Shown: positions 34,280-45,948, counted from the first letter of the stretch. The stretch: 64,000 nucleotides of DNA from Apiosordaria backusii (GCA_030549205.1 JAUKTV010000010.1:930001-994000); one strand, 5' to 3'. A program made the numbers and translations. The notes: generated by a model from the sequence alone, not told the origin.

Positions 34280-35304
34280 ATGCGACCGTTACAGCAGCTT
34301 TCCAGATCGTCGTTCAACGTCCTTCGTTCACGCTTTGTACATATAATGGCTCCAGGTCAGTATTTTCATCTCCCTGCCCAGTTTTCAGCAGTGCCGACAG
34401 CGCGCTCTACCCCGCCATTTGGCAGCCGTCCCAAGTTTGAAAGGGCATGCGCACCTTGACGAACACCAGATTTGCTGACATCGCCGGTTCAACAAACACA
34501 GTCCCCGACCCCCGCCCGATCGTTATCTCCGGCCCGTCAGGTGTCGGAAAGGGAACTCTGTACGGCCGCTTGTTCCAAGTATGACCTGCCTTCCCCCACG
34601 CGCGAAAGAATTTTCCCGCCACGACGAGACCAGACGAGAGCCCACCGATGTTGACATGACACCGCTGACCTAGAACCACCCCGACACGTTCACTCTTTCT
34701 GTCTCGCACACCACCCGCGGTCCCCGCCCCGGTGAGACCAACGGCGTGCACTACCACTTCGTAACAAAGGATGAGTTCCTCGCGCTGAAGGCTGCGGATG
34801 GGTTCATTGAGAGGTAACACGCCCACTCTGCACATATACACAGGAGGAGGAACAACCGCTGATGCTTAGGAAACAGCGCGCAATTCGGCGACAACTTCTA
34901 CGGTACCTCGAAAGCCACGATTGAAGAGCAAAAAGCCAAGGGAAAGGTCACGGTGTTGGATATTGAGGTTGAGGGCGTGAAACAGATCCAGGCGCAAAAG
35001 TACCCCGCGCGGTATGTCTTTATTGCGCCGCCCAGCGAGGAGGCTCTCGAGAAGAGACTCAGGGGGAGGGGGACTGAGAGTGAGGAGAGTGTTCAGAAGA
35101 GGCTGAAGCAGGCGAAGATTGAGTTGGAGTATGCTAAGGTGCCGGGGGTGCATGAGAAGATTATTGTTAATGATGTAGGTCATTGTTCGGGGCGCCTTTG
35201 CAGTGAGTACGGGAAGGGTTTGCTGACATGCCGTGGTTTTTTAGGATCTGGATGCTGCGTACAAGGAGTTGGAGGAGTTTGTCTTCGCGGAGCCTAAGGC
35301 TTGA
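34280..35304 (+). CDS. Guanylate kinase, with possible mitochondrial presequence
   Basis: Exons 34280-34355, 34502-34578, 34674-34813, 34877-35174 and 35245-35304; 216 aa from ATG 34280, or 194 aa from the in-frame ATG 34346 (MAPVPDPRPIVISGPSG). P-loop GPSGVGKGT; GMP-binding SHTTRGPRPGE and NGVHYHF; AQFGDNFYGTS; lid region RLRGRGTESEESVQKRL; end KIIVNDDLDAAYKELEEF. It converts GMP and ATP to GDP and ADP, an essential step. The fourth exon starts at the second AG (AAACAG|CGC), which alone keeps the frame. The 22-residue extension MRPLQQLSRSSFNVLRSRFVHI has five Arg and no acidic residue, like a mitochondrial signal; two starts could serve cytosol and mitochondria. Confidence 0.92.
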
Positions 35305-35758
35305 GGGTGATCTGGAGTTGGGGTTGGCTGGAGTTGTATAGACGGAATGCCCGAACACCATTGCCACCACCTTGCTGTTCCCACAACGCACCGACCCCGA
35401 GCGCACTGCCCTGCTAGTTCAGAGCGGTTCGTCTTTTGTCTGATGAGAGGTTTGCTAATGGTGCTTCAGAGTCGAAGTCGACACCGCCCAATTTCCGCCG
35501 TCTCAAGTTCATATGCTTATCTGCGTTTGTCCAGAAATGAAGAATGGCAGCTGACACGAAAACCTGGCGTGGTGATTTGCCCATATGGTGCGCAGGTCTC
35601 CGCCTTTGTCGCCGTCGTCTTTTGGTGCGTCTGTGAAGGCACTTTACTTCATTCCAGATTTCCGTGTTCATCATTCTCGTACAAATCAACTGGCCACGGG
35701 CCCTCATCAAGGAAGGCAGCAGGATCAGCCTCCTCTCCCCAACATAACGTTCTGCTCC
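35305..35758. other. Intergenic region upstream of the 2EXR-like gene
   Basis: The frame of the next gene stays open upstream, but the first ATG that fits the conserved start is at 35759. No other feature seen. Confidence 0.5.
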
Positions 35759-37216
35759 ATGGACGACTCAACAAGCAATCAGATTGGCATCGCCAACCAG
35801 TTTGACACGCTGTCAGTCACAATGAACCAAGGACATACTAACCCAGAAAATTCTATCACTCTTCCTGCCGTCACATTCGAATATTTCGTCAAACTCCCGT
35901 CAGATATCCAATGGTGTATATTCGAAGAACTTATCAACATCGAAGGATTGCGTCATGATCCTGCTGTGCACTTTCTGGCGGCTTGTCCTAGGAGCTTGTC
36001 ACCACTTTTCAGTCACCGACAAGAAAAGAAGCTATATCGAAAGGCCAGCCATGCATTGGGTAAATTCCTGACTGATATCCACAGACCCCTGGCACGGATC
36101 CTGGTGGACGCCTACCAACAAACCATCGGCGGTATCAGACTTAGACGGTCTCTCCTTGCCGGCATAGATTTCTTAACCTTTGACCATCGTCAGACTGTCG
36201 GGATAGCCATAGAACTGCCCCCGGGTGTCAGCTCTCGCTACCTCCGCCTGCAAGAGATAGCCAAAACATGCTGCGTTGCAAGACGTGTGGTCACGGGATT
36301 GCATGCAAATCACGGAAGCATGACAAGCTTCCAGTTACATGGCGATCAGACGATCCTCGTCAATACCAACAGTGACTTATTTTGGATCGACATCTTAATT
36401 CGCTGCAGGAAGCCCCAACCTTGGTGTCTGCTCCCTGTCAGAGCAGCACAAATCGGACGCGATCACTTGGCAGACCTTCTCAGAATACCGCCACCCATGG
36501 TCCCTGGCTCTGATCTTCTCAACGGGGTTCGTCGCCTTGCGGTACCCATTTTCGCCACGAAAAGCACAGATCTTGAGTGCAAAGAGTGGATGTCGGTGCC
36601 GACAGACTTGAAGCGTCTAGAGGACTTCAGCGATGAATCTGTCATTTCCCTGTGGGACAGTCTTTCCGGCGACAGTACGGGATCCGACGCGTTATGTATC
36701 AACTGCAATCAAAGGTTTGCTGCACACTACAATTTCACCTGGCGGCCACCATCCGTAGTTATAGCGAGCGCTTGGCTTCCTGCCCTGGAGTCCGTTTACG
36801 TTATCGTTCATGATGACATCCCCCCAATAGGCACACAAGATTCGATCAATCCCCCATGGCGATTGCTTCCGTACCCAAATGCGGGAGATAAACATCCAAC
36901 CGGCGAACATAAACACATCTTCCTCCCCGGGTCACCTTCGTACTGTCGCCGTCCGGAATTACGTCTGAGCGAGTGGATGCAGCGCGCGACAATTGAGATT
37001 TTCTCGTGTGCTGGGGGTCCCGGGAAATTGGCTGAGCTAGTTCTCCCGTACGAAGTTTTTCGATGTCTTCACTCTGCAACTTGGAGCACATTTTGCGGCA
37101 TGGAAGGCATAGACTGGGTGTCATCGAGTTTGATAGATGATGACGCCGTCGAAGCATGGAGATTGAAGGCTATCGGGCTGCGGTTCAATTATTTGCGATG
37201 GGTGCCGGAGGGTTAG
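35759..37216 (+). CDS. 2EXR-like fungal protein of unknown function
   Basis: Single exon, 485 aa from ATG 35759 (context TCCATGG). The stretch TFEYFVKLPSDIQWCIFEEL (about residues 39-58) resembles the opening of the 2EXR module (F..LP.E.R..IW), which is common and much expanded in filamentous ascomycetes. The rest shows no other domain; the central region has several Cys and Trp (CINCNQRFAAHYNFTWRPP). No signal peptide or membrane segment. The role of 2EXR proteins is not known. Confidence 0.75.
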   Translation: MDDSTSNQIGIANQFDTLSVTMNQGHTNPENSITLPAVTFEYFVKLPSDIQWCIFEELINIEGLRHDPAVHFLAACPRSLSPLFSHRQEKKLYRKASHALGKFLTDIHRPLARILVDAYQQTIGGIRLRRSLLAGIDFLTFDHRQTVGIAIELPPGVSSRYLRLQEIAKTCCVARRVVTGLHANHGSMTSFQLHGDQTILVNTNSDLFWIDILIRCRKPQPWCLLPVRAAQIGRDHLADLLRIPPPMVPGSDLLNGVRRLAVPIFATKSTDLECKEWMSVPTDLKRLEDFSDESVISLWDSLSGDSTGSDALCINCNQRFAAHYNFTWRPPSVVIASAWLPALESVYVIVHDDIPPIGTQDSINPPWRLLPYPNAGDKHPTGEHKHIFLPGSPSYCRRPELRLSEWMQRATIEIFSCAGGPGKLAELVLPYEVFRCLHSATWSTFCGMEGIDWVSSSLIDDDAVEAWRLKAIGLRFNYLRWVPEG

Positions 37217-38421
37217 GTTATTTAGCCTTCGCGGGCAGACAAGAGGGGTGATGTCGGGACAGGCCATGCCAATCATGAAGGTATAAGGTAGGCAGTGTTT
37301 AACAGGGGTTACCATCATGTTGAGTGGGGATCAAGGTTTGGCTTGTACGATACTGGGGAGGTGGCAGCGCTCAATTTACTTTTTTTGATCGTTATTTCAC
37401 ATTCAGACTGTCACGGCACCAAGATGTAAAAGTGGGTCGGGAACGCCTGACAACCATCTCAATATGCGGTTCTAAAAGTTGGTCAGGCATGTTGACGTTG
37501 TAGTTCCCAGCAGCCAAGTTGTCTCGGGGTCATATGGGAGGAGTGGCTTGAGCAATTGTTTACCACAAACAATGCACTTCTTAAAAGCCATATGGGGGTA
37601 ATGGCACTCTGTCAGCATATAATAGCAAAACATGCTGAGAGGAGTACGCGCATTGGACTGCATATGTCTGGGGTTGGTATTGACTGAGTGTTGTTTATTA
37701 TGTCCGGTCTGAACGCTCACATTTATGGTCGCCTCAACTTCAGTGTCCATACCATCCCACCACCGGGTCCAGCCAACTTGCCTGTTTTACCAAGCTCACC
37801 TGTCAGCTCACTGCCCCTCCTTGTCTCACCGTCGGTTGATACGCAGCCTATCAAGCACCGTCTCCTCATTCTCTCGCCTCACTCGCAAAAGGACGGCAAT
37901 TGAAATGACCCGAACCAGGGCCTGATCTTCAAGTCAGACTTCGGCTACCTCGATCAGACATTCACCAAAACACGTGTATACAGTTATATGCCAGTGTACC
38001 CGAATGATAATGCAACGAATACCCAACCTGAACACCGCCTATGGCCTTTTTGCGGGCTCTGCTCGAAGTAAACGGCTGGGCAAGCCCTCAGCCCCAAGCC
38101 CCAACCGTGCACCTTTCCCGTTCCGGACTGTGGCGGAGACGTGATGGTAGAGTTCTGGCAGATAGGCACACCATGGGAAAACCACTTGAACCAATTAGCG
38201 GACGATGTTAAGTTCTGATGGTGGCCTGATGCGCGGCCTTGAAGGTTGAAGACGTGTGAAGCAAACTAAAAGGGCGGGGTAATTCAATGCGAAGATCGCC
38301 ATCGCTGCCCTTCACGTTCGCCGCCTGATCCTTCTTTCGCTGCCTCAAACCTGCGGCTCTGGAGGTAGAGCAATATATTTCTTAGGTCACACACCAGGTA
38401 ATCTTCGACCTCGACAACAAC
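37217..38421. other. Intergenic region, 1.2 kb, no supported gene
   Basis: Only short ORFs without splice or family support; the last 200 bp are the HET gene promoter. Confidence 0.5.
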
Positions 38422-40542
38422 ATGAGCGATCCCGCGGAGACAATCCTGCTCAGCACCTGCCGCTCCTGTAAGGACCCGCTTATCCCCTACATAACCTTAA
38501 GCCCTCCTGGCGAAGATGCCTCTTCTGCTGCATCACCAGAACCGATCAAAATCCTAGTCGGGATACCAACTGCAGGATGTTGTTACAAGGCCATCTCCCA
38601 TGTGTGGGGCGACGTAAAACCAGTCCGCCTGGAATGCCAGTCGTGCGACAAGACAACCAGCATTCAACTCAAGGGTAAACGCACCTTCGATGCCATCATG
38701 TCGCTCGCCAAACCTGGATCAACCATCTGGATGGACAACATCTCCATTGACCAGGACGACCCAAGCGACGTTGCTACACAAGTAGCTGCTATGGGGACCA
38801 TCTATGAGGGTGCAAAAGTGGTGGCAGTCATGCTGCCTCCCGAAGACGCAGAAGCATACGACTGTCTGTCGACAATTACCGAGGTTTGCAGTGTCATTCT
38901 GGCCCACCGTCACCATTTTGATTTTGAGAACGATCCTCAAAGTGGGCACAGCGAAGAGGAGCCCTACCCGATGCTCAGCAAGACAGTTCAAAAGTTCTTC
39001 GCCTTGTTTACCAGTTTGAGGGAGATCACGGCAACAGCAAAGTACTGGAGTCGAGCTTGGACTTTTCAAGAGTGGGCTCTGGCCAAAGACGTTGATGTGG
39101 GACTCGAAAGTGATGATTCGAGTCACCGTAAAACTCTCTGTAACGCCAAGTCGGCGGTTATCGACGTGGCTACGCTTGTCGTGTCCTACAAGCTTCGGAT
39201 GGGACAGTATGCAGCAGTTAACGTTGGATTTTCGCGCAGTCCAGCAGCAAGCAGGCTCGAAGAAGTCAAGAGACTCTTTCCGAGCGAGGTCAAGTTCCTC
39301 TCTGAAGCTGAACGCAACGAGGAAGAGGTCAATCTGCAGTTGAACTTTTCAACTTTTGCTAACGACCAGCTGCTCGGTATTCGGCTCAACCCACTTGCAG
39401 ATAGGACAGCTGAGGAGCTGTTCCTCGCTCGACTCACTACCATGCTCAACGCCTTCACGGGCGGTTCTACCCGGCAAGCGACCTTTGAGGCTGACATGGT
39501 CTGTTGCTGGGCGTCCATGTGCAATATCGAGTATGGCTACGCGAAGCACGATACGCTCAACGTCGCCATCCGCAAAGTCACCAGGGCTCTGCGAAAGCGT
39601 GGACTCAAGCTTTACAACTTCCACTCGCTCAGCACTGCATCGCCGGATGCTGACCCCCGCTTCTTCAGCTACAGTTACGTCCACGCAAAGTCTAACGTTG
39701 ACGATCGGGATACAATACTTGGGATCCCTTTTTTAACGGGTCGGATGGACACAAGCACGCATTTTCTGGCATCCTTGGCTACCCATCCCGACGAGTGGTC
39801 GTTGCCGCAGGACACTAGAGATGGCGGCTTTCGTGTTCATAAAGTCAAAGGCTGTCACTTTGCGTTTGCTTCCCTGAGTGACACCAAAGATGTCCTCACC
39901 ATGTTTGCGATAACAACCTCCGGCCGACCGGATGGAATACACGGCGACACAGTCCGAGTGATCAGTTCCGATCTGGAGCAACTCCCCGATCGAGTTCGCG
40001 CCTTTCATGTCATGGTTTTGGCTGTCGTGCCACTAGCTCCGGGTTCTGACCGGGGCTTTGCCGCTTGGACGGTGATCGCGGCTCCTGTTGTGCTCAGCTT
40101 GGTCCGGGATGATCAGTGGTCTATTGGCGTTGGTCGTGAAGATCTCAACGGAACTCTAGTTTTCTTTGCAAGAAAGAACGCGGGTTCGAGCGATGAGAAA
40201 ACGGTCGTCCTGGGATATCTTGCCATCAGTGATAATATCTGTGGTTCATTTCTCATTCCATCATCTCCGGAAGGCAACATTCGTGTCGTCCTGGACTCGC
40301 CAGGCCGGACAGGAGCAGTGAATTCCGACAGCATTGGGAAACGGATGCTGGAGGCGCGGATTGAACTTTACACGGATGCGGAAAAAATGGTGGAAGAGGA
40401 TGAGTCTGATGCACAACTGATTATGCTCAGGCCGGGCAACAACCAAGCGGTGTTGAAGGAGGTGGAGTCAAGACAGGACCGGCTGTTTAGACTTATGTCG
40501 TTGATGGTGAGCAGGCTGGACAGCGGTACAGGGGGCATATGA
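38422..40542 (+). CDS. HET-domain (heterokaryon incompatibility-type) protein, intact
   Basis: Single exon, 706 aa; ATG context AACATGAGC. N-terminal HET domain: CCYKAISHVWGD (about residues 53-64), TIWMDNISIDQDD (about 99-111), then MGTIYEGAKVVAVMLPPED and WSRAWTFQEWALA (about 212-224). A CxxC pair (CRSCKDPL at 13-20) precedes it. The long C-terminal part lacks recognisable repeats or a NACHT module. HET proteins act in non-self recognition and cell death after fusion of unlike hyphae; most are of unknown specificity. Unlike the two decayed allorecognition genes in this window it has no in-frame stop. Confidence 0.88.
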   Translation: MSDPAETILLSTCRSCKDPLIPYITLSPPGEDASSAASPEPIKILVGIPTAGCCYKAISHVWGDVKPVRLECQSCDKTTSIQLKGKRTFDAIMSLAKPGSTIWMDNISIDQDDPSDVATQVAAMGTIYEGAKVVAVMLPPEDAEAYDCLSTITEVCSVILAHRHHFDFENDPQSGHSEEEPYPMLSKTVQKFFALFTSLREITATAKYWSRAWTFQEWALAKDVDVGLESDDSSHRKTLCNAKSAVIDVATLVVSYKLRMGQYAAVNVGFSRSPAASRLEEVKRLFPSEVKFLSEAERNEEEVNLQLNFSTFANDQLLGIRLNPLADRTAEELFLARLTTMLNAFTGGSTRQATFEADMVCCWASMCNIEYGYAKHDTLNVAIRKVTRALRKRGLKLYNFHSLSTASPDADPRFFSYSYVHAKSNVDDRDTILGIPFLTGRMDTSTHFLASLATHPDEWSLPQDTRDGGFRVHKVKGCHFAFASLSDTKDVLTMFAITTSGRPDGIHGDTVRVISSDLEQLPDRVRAFHVMVLAVVPLAPGSDRGFAAWTVIAAPVVLSLVRDDQWSIGVGREDLNGTLVFFARKNAGSSDEKTVVLGYLAISDNICGSFLIPSSPEGNIRVVLDSPGRTGAVNSDSIGKRMLEARIELYTDAEKMVEEDESDAQLIMLRPGNNQAVLKEVESRQDRLFRLMSLMVSRLDSGTGGI

Positions 40543-41540
40543 TTCAAGCAAGAGTGCAACGTGTAGTCAGTTGAGAATAGGTATCACGTCAGTATTAGTA
40601 TACTTGGAACAGTCTAGTGGGATGTTCCTACCTACCCTGCTATCCCTAGGCTTCCCCCAGGCAAGACCTGAGCGTTAGCATCGAACAAAGTGATTACCTA
40701 TCTTTTCAGGTTCCGGCTGCGAATTCACTACCGGAAATATTTAAGATGCGTGGGAGTGGGAGCATTAGAAACAATCTCACTGAAGCCGGTGAATCTCGAA
40801 GGCAATGCTTATTACCTATCGAAAGATTTATCTCGACATGGACATCTCCATCTATCAATTTCGACTTTAGCCCAGAATCCTGTATGTCATCTTTCTCGCA
40901 AAGTCTGCTGGAGGCATCCATCTAGTACCCCCCGTATCAGTTTTCACCCCATCCCATAACATTCTTGTCAACGGACTCCAACCGCCGCGCCTCAATATGC
41001 CCTTATAGTTCCCGTCCGTGAGCCTTGGGTCAGCACGGAAGCGTGTCCTCCTGACATCCCTTCTGTTTTCTCCCAGTCTGCATAGGAAGTCGACGCCAGG
41101 AGCGCAGACATCACACAGCCATCCCTCAGCAAGCCTGTACCAGCTTGATCACGGCACGAAGATTGTCGAGATAGAGCGCCCCTTCAAGCACGTATCCGCG
41201 CTCACGGAGCTTTTTGGAACCTTGGCTCGGATCTCCTTTGGGAGAAGCTCCCGGGGCTGATTGTACAGGTCGCATGGCTTAACCTCCTCTGCAGCCCGCT
41301 CGTGGGCCTCCAGCTGCATTTGGCATTTCATCCCCAAAGTCACGCGATTGACGATGGCCAGCGGCGCTTGAAAGTGTGACAAGACTTTGTTGTGATATCC
41401 TCAGAGTAGAGAATAAGGTACCTTGCTCTCCCTACATGAGATGTTTGGTAGGGTCTCGGCCCGTTCCCTAACAATCTCCGCTCCGGTTCATTCCTTGTAC
41501 GGTTGGTTACGACGAGCGGAAAGGACCTAAGCTGGTTAAG
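40543..41540. other. Intergenic, no supported gene
   Basis: 3' flank of the HET gene, followed by unassigned DNA with short ORFs only. Confidence 0.5.
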
Positions 41541-41822
41541 GTGCCTCGGCCCGAATTCTTCCTCGACGAAGACATCGAAGATGATGCCACTTGGTTCGAC
41601 TGTGGAATGTCGCGAGTAACGCTAGCAAACAGTGAGGTAACTCTTCGACGATGCCAAAATAATCTTTCGTTTGAGCCTGCCGAAGCTTATATTGTGGTTC
41701 TGCGTTCAATGGATGTGTTTAAGCATGGTTACGGATATGAGGATTTGATCGTCGGTAAGATGAGTGGTGCTGATGGTAACGGCTACCAAAGACTTGGGTT
41801 ACCAGGTTACATAACGCATTGA
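41541..41822 (+). pseudogene. Possible C-terminal fragment of a HET-like gene
   Basis: An open frame of 93 codons that stays open upstream to about 41500 (RKGPKLVKVPRPEFFLDED), ending GNGYQRLGLPGYITH. The YQRLG ending recalls the YxRxG end of many HET proteins. No matching N-terminal part is found nearby, so at most it is a remnant. Confidence 0.2.
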
Positions 41823-42508
41823 GGATTTTTTACCAGGTAGATGCTGGCATGAAGAAATACTATCGAACGCTGGCAACTCTTTACTGGGTCATGCATTTAA
41901 ATCTCGCGGCAAGCTTTTTCTTCTGATTTACAAATGCCCAAACACCATCTTGTTCCATTCCTGACTCACAGCATCGCTGATAGACTGCTTGTCCTGTACG
42001 AAATGAAGGCAACCTCGGTTGGATGAGATATCCCAAGAAAAGCATGCGGGAGTATGTCTCTTTGCATGAAATTAGGTTCTTTAGGACTGGCCCGGCATGG
42101 GCCCCTCTCTCCCGATGATCAAATACCAGCTCTCTCCCGGACCACATGCAGCCACACAACCTTTGCCACCAGGACATTGACCTTCTCCTGACATTCGGCG
42201 TCCTTCTAAACTACGCTAACCGATCCATCTTCCCGGAAATTCCCATTCTCCCACGTGTCAGCAATTTATCGCTTATACAGGCTGCTGCACATCATCAACT
42301 TGATAAGAGCCCAGCCACTGGCCATCGCCCGGCAGAAACGGCAAAATCGGGGCAAAATTGGATCAACTCCCGCAGGCAGATCTTGTTTATAAGATCTTGT
42401 TTATAAGACCAACAATTTATTTTGTCCCATCACCTCATGATTCTCTTTCCATTCCAAGACCTTCAACCCAACCTCAGCAACCCATCAACATCAACAGGAA
42501 CAACAACC
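41823..42508. other. Intergenic, promoter of DUF1996 gene
   Basis: No gene seen. A short direct repeat ATAAGATCTTGTTTATAAGA occurs at about 42388-42407, roughly 100 bp before the ATG. Confidence 0.5.
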
Positions 42509-43852
42509 ATGAGGCTCCTCCTTCCTCACCTCCTCCTCCCTGCACTGGGTATCGCCGCCCCCAGCCCGGTCCCGCAAAACCCCCTCGGGCCAGATGTAAA
42601 ATCTACCATGCTTCGCTTCGGCTGCTCCCAGCTCGTCATCGACCGCATCGACCCCCTCGTCAACCCCGGCGCCATCCCCTCTCCCCATCTCCATCAGATC
42701 GCCGGCGGCAACGCCTTCAACGCCTCCATGCCCCATGACACAGACATTTCGACTCTGGCCGACTGCACGACTTGCTCCTTCAGCGAGGACCTGAGTAATT
42801 ATTGGACTGCGAATCTGTACTTTCGTGCAAGAAATGGCTCCTACAAACGTGTCCCACAGATTCCGGTGCATTCTTTCGGCAATCTGTTTAATGATGATTT
42901 TACCCATGCGAGTAATGCGGGATTTGTGGTGTATTATGTTAGCGAGAAGCCTGGGGATGTTACTGCTTTCAGGCCAGTGAGTATTTTCTCCTTTGGTCGA
43001 TTCCCCTGTCTCGGAGAGTTGAATCGGGTGGGCTAATGTGGGTGAATAGGGCTTCCGAATGTTCACCGGCGACGCAAACTCTCGCGAAAAACGCGGCGAA
43101 GGGTTCAAGAACCAGACCTGCTTCCGGTGCTATACCGGCCCGGACTTTGAGGGAGACATCATGGCGCCTTGCGCCGATCCTGTGCTAGATTACGAGGGGT
43201 TACCGGATAGGCCGTGTTACGGGATCAGGAGCAATGTGCTCTACCCGACGTAGGTCTTTCCAATTCCTCCTCGATTTCCGTCATATCTTTCTTGCAGATC
43301 CATGGAACTGACCTATCGCAAAAAACAACAACAGCTGCTGGGACGGCAAGAACCTCGACAGCCCTGACCACAAATCTCACGTCGCCTACCCCATCACCGG
43401 CCCCCACACTTTCACCGCCCTCGGCACAGGCGGCAAATGCCCCGAGTCACACCCCGTGAGGATCCCGCAGCTGATGCTCGAAATCGTGTGGGATACCAGC
43501 GGGTTCAACGACCCTAACGAGTGGCCCGAGGACGGCTCGCAGCCGTTTGTGCTCAGCACGGGCGACACCACTGGGTACGGCCAGCACGGCGATTATGTGT
43601 TTGGGTGGAAGGGAGACTCGCTGCAGAGGGCTATGGACAGGTCGTGCTTTGGTGCGCTGTGCCATGAGCTCAAAAGCCAGTCGGTGGAAGAGGCGGCGAA
43701 GTGCAGGGTCCCAGTGCGTGCTGAGGAGGAGGTTGATGGGTGTAAGTTTTTGTTCTTGGTGAGACGAGTGTGATGGGGATAAAAGGCTAACTTGGTGTTT
43801 TACAGGGCTGGATTCGCTTCCTGGTATGCCGGAGGTTTACCAAAAGAAGTGA
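42509..43852 (+). CDS. Secreted DUF1996-domain protein
   Basis: Exons 42509-42976, 43050-43249, 43335-43741 and 43806-43852; 373 aa; phases agree. A signal peptide is expected at residues 1-17 (MRLLLPHLLLPALGIAA). The DUF1996 pattern is clear: SPHLHQIAGGNAFN, TCSFSEDLSNYWTANLYF, GFRMFTGDA, CWDGKNLDSPDHKSHVAYP and CPESHPVRIPQLMLEI, then GDYVFGWKGDSLQRAMD. Eight or more Cys suggest disulfides. Family function is unknown; members are extracellular or wall-associated. No WSC or carbohydrate-binding domain is present at the C-terminus. Confidence 0.92.
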
Positions 43853-44277
43853 GGTGTTGAGCACATAAGGGGGACGGGCACCGTTAGGTCAAGACAATTG
43901 GATCGTGAGTGTGGGTGAGACAGGTTCGGCTGGTCCTGGATGTGAGCGATAGGATAGATCCTGATAGATGATAGTGTTATGGCCTCTGTAAAGCGCTAGT
44001 CTCTGACATTCCCACCTCAGAGCTGAAGCAACAGGTTCCCTACATTTGACACCAGGAGCTCTCTCATTCATGGCACCTGTCCTGCAAGGACGACATCGCT
44101 TTTGCACTTATTGCGGAGTGTAGAGACGACGAGTTCCTGGCACATACCTCGGTACCGATCACGTGCCATAGTCGACGAACCAGGGCTGCCTTATCTGCTG
44201 GGGGCATAATTTATGCAGCTGAAAAATATAGCCAAGACGATAGATATCGAGCGCTCTACTGCACAGGAAGGCTGAAA
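43853..44277. other. Intergenic, no supported gene
   Basis: 3' flank of the DUF1996 gene and promoter of the membrane-protein gene. Confidence 0.5.
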
Positions 44278-45948
44278 ATGGCCACCTCACTCATTTGGTC
44301 CTCTGCACTGAACGCCGTCTCACTGCTCTGTCTGCTGTCCGGAATCTACTTTGCTGTCCAGTTCCATCGAAAGCCACTTCTGACGTGGGACGTTCCGCTG
44401 CACCTTTCCTACCAGAACATAGGGACTGTCGGCCACTCAAGCAGTCTGGCGCGCTATGACGCGGAGTTCTGGAACCACGCGGTCCAGCTGGGCGGAGGAC
44501 TCGTTGCAGCGATCACTCTCGTTGCCTTCCAGCATCACCGCCATCAGTACTCAAAATGGACGGCAATTCTGGGCCACTCGCCCAAGACGTCAACAAACTT
44601 GAAAGAAGGCAGGTTCGGCTTGAACTTCAGCAAAATGGGAATTAGTACCTTCTTGGTGTGCATCGCGCTCGGCGCCGAGGTCGCCTCCACCTTGTTAGGC
44701 ATGCACACCGCGACATGGACAACCACAAGTCCCATCGGCGCAGTTTCTACAGCAGCCATCACGTCCGAATTGACGCGTGTTCCGGCCGTCACGCCCTGGG
44801 ACATGGGGTCCGTGATGCTGCGCAGCGCATTCGAGCATGTAGTGTCACAGAAGGGTTTTGGTGCCCTAGAGGTCACGCATCGCTATCTCTCGCGCCACCT
44901 CAGGGACGGGGAGGGTGTGCGGATCGGAAGGACCGTCTACCCTTCCATTCGGACGCACGGCGTTGGCGTCGCGCCGGCACTGTGGGAGCGGAAGGGCTAC
45001 CGCATCCCGGTGGATCAGGGGCGGGTGCTAGTGTACGAGCCTGTTGTGGCCGCGACGAACGTGACTGTCCAGTGCAGCGACAGCACCGAAGACTGGGCTT
45101 GGGGGTATGAAGTGCTCGAAATTCCCTCACAAAAGGAACCCGATTCTTCCCCTACTATCGTACACCGATTCCACGTCGCCCCCAAGTTGGACTGGAACAC
45201 GCGTGGCGCTAGCCGCACCGTCACTTACCTTGACGGCAACAAGGGAATCAATCTCGAGACCTGGTTGGCATTGGAAAAGATTGGCACAGACAGTGAAAGT
45301 GCGAACGACATGCCGACGCACCAGATATTTCTCTTCACCAATGTGGGCGCCATCAACCGCGCCCCAAAAGTCACCGTCATCGACTGCGTGTACGGGGGCT
45401 TTGACGTTATCAGGCAGGTGACCATGGCCTCTCCCCTGGAACCGATCTCCATCGGGGACATAATGGCCACCAAGAACGCTCTCACCATGGCGGATTTGTA
45501 TCCCGCGGCGGTAGCCATCGACGAGGCCCTCGACCGCGACGGTGGTGCCATGGTCGCCGGCATGGCGGCTGGCAAAATGACCTCGTTCGAGGTCTGGGAT
45601 CTGTTCCGCGGCCGCACGCTCAAGCTGCCCGACTTGATCGAGCACGTTCTGGTTGACACGACACAGGCGTACTTCAGCCTCGTGAGGCAGTGGAGGGAGG
45701 AGGCCCGGTTCTCCTCCTGGCCGCGGGAGATTCCGGCAGGCCATCTGACGGTGAAAACGAGGCGCATTGGCTGGGATGGCGGCACCGCTGGGATGGGAGG
45801 TTTAGTTGTGTTGGGCTTGCTGATTCTGTTACCGCTGACGGCGCTGACGAGGCTATCGCGTGGTGCGCTGCGTGATTACTCCCGGCGAAGACATTTTGTG
45901 GAGAGATTTGAGCTTAAGGACGGGGTAATTAAGAAGAAGTCTGAATAA
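44278..45948 (+). CDS. Hypothetical membrane protein, 556 aa
   Basis: Single exon; ATG context GAAAATGGCC. Hydrophobic segments at about 9-27 (LNAVSLLCLLSGIYFAV), 69-85, 118-138 (STFLVCIALGAEVASTLLG) and near the C-terminus (about 504-524, GGLVVLGLLILLPLTAL), with a large soluble part of about 350 residues between the third and fourth that includes an NVT sequon. This suggests three N-terminal helices, an extracytosolic domain and a final helix with a basic cytosolic tail (RRRHFVERF). I do not recognise the family. Similar three-plus-one layouts exist among uncharacterised fungal membrane proteins. Confidence 0.75.
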   Translation: MATSLIWSSALNAVSLLCLLSGIYFAVQFHRKPLLTWDVPLHLSYQNIGTVGHSSSLARYDAEFWNHAVQLGGGLVAAITLVAFQHHRHQYSKWTAILGHSPKTSTNLKEGRFGLNFSKMGISTFLVCIALGAEVASTLLGMHTATWTTTSPIGAVSTAAITSELTRVPAVTPWDMGSVMLRSAFEHVVSQKGFGALEVTHRYLSRHLRDGEGVRIGRTVYPSIRTHGVGVAPALWERKGYRIPVDQGRVLVYEPVVAATNVTVQCSDSTEDWAWGYEVLEIPSQKEPDSSPTIVHRFHVAPKLDWNTRGASRTVTYLDGNKGINLETWLALEKIGTDSESANDMPTHQIFLFTNVGAINRAPKVTVIDCVYGGFDVIRQVTMASPLEPISIGDIMATKNALTMADLYPAAVAIDEALDRDGGAMVAGMAAGKMTSFEVWDLFRGRTLKLPDLIEHVLVDTTQAYFSLVRQWREEARFSSWPREIPAGHLTVKTRRIGWDGGTAGMGGLVVLGLLILLPLTALTRLSRGALRDYSRRRHFVERFELKDGVIKKKSE

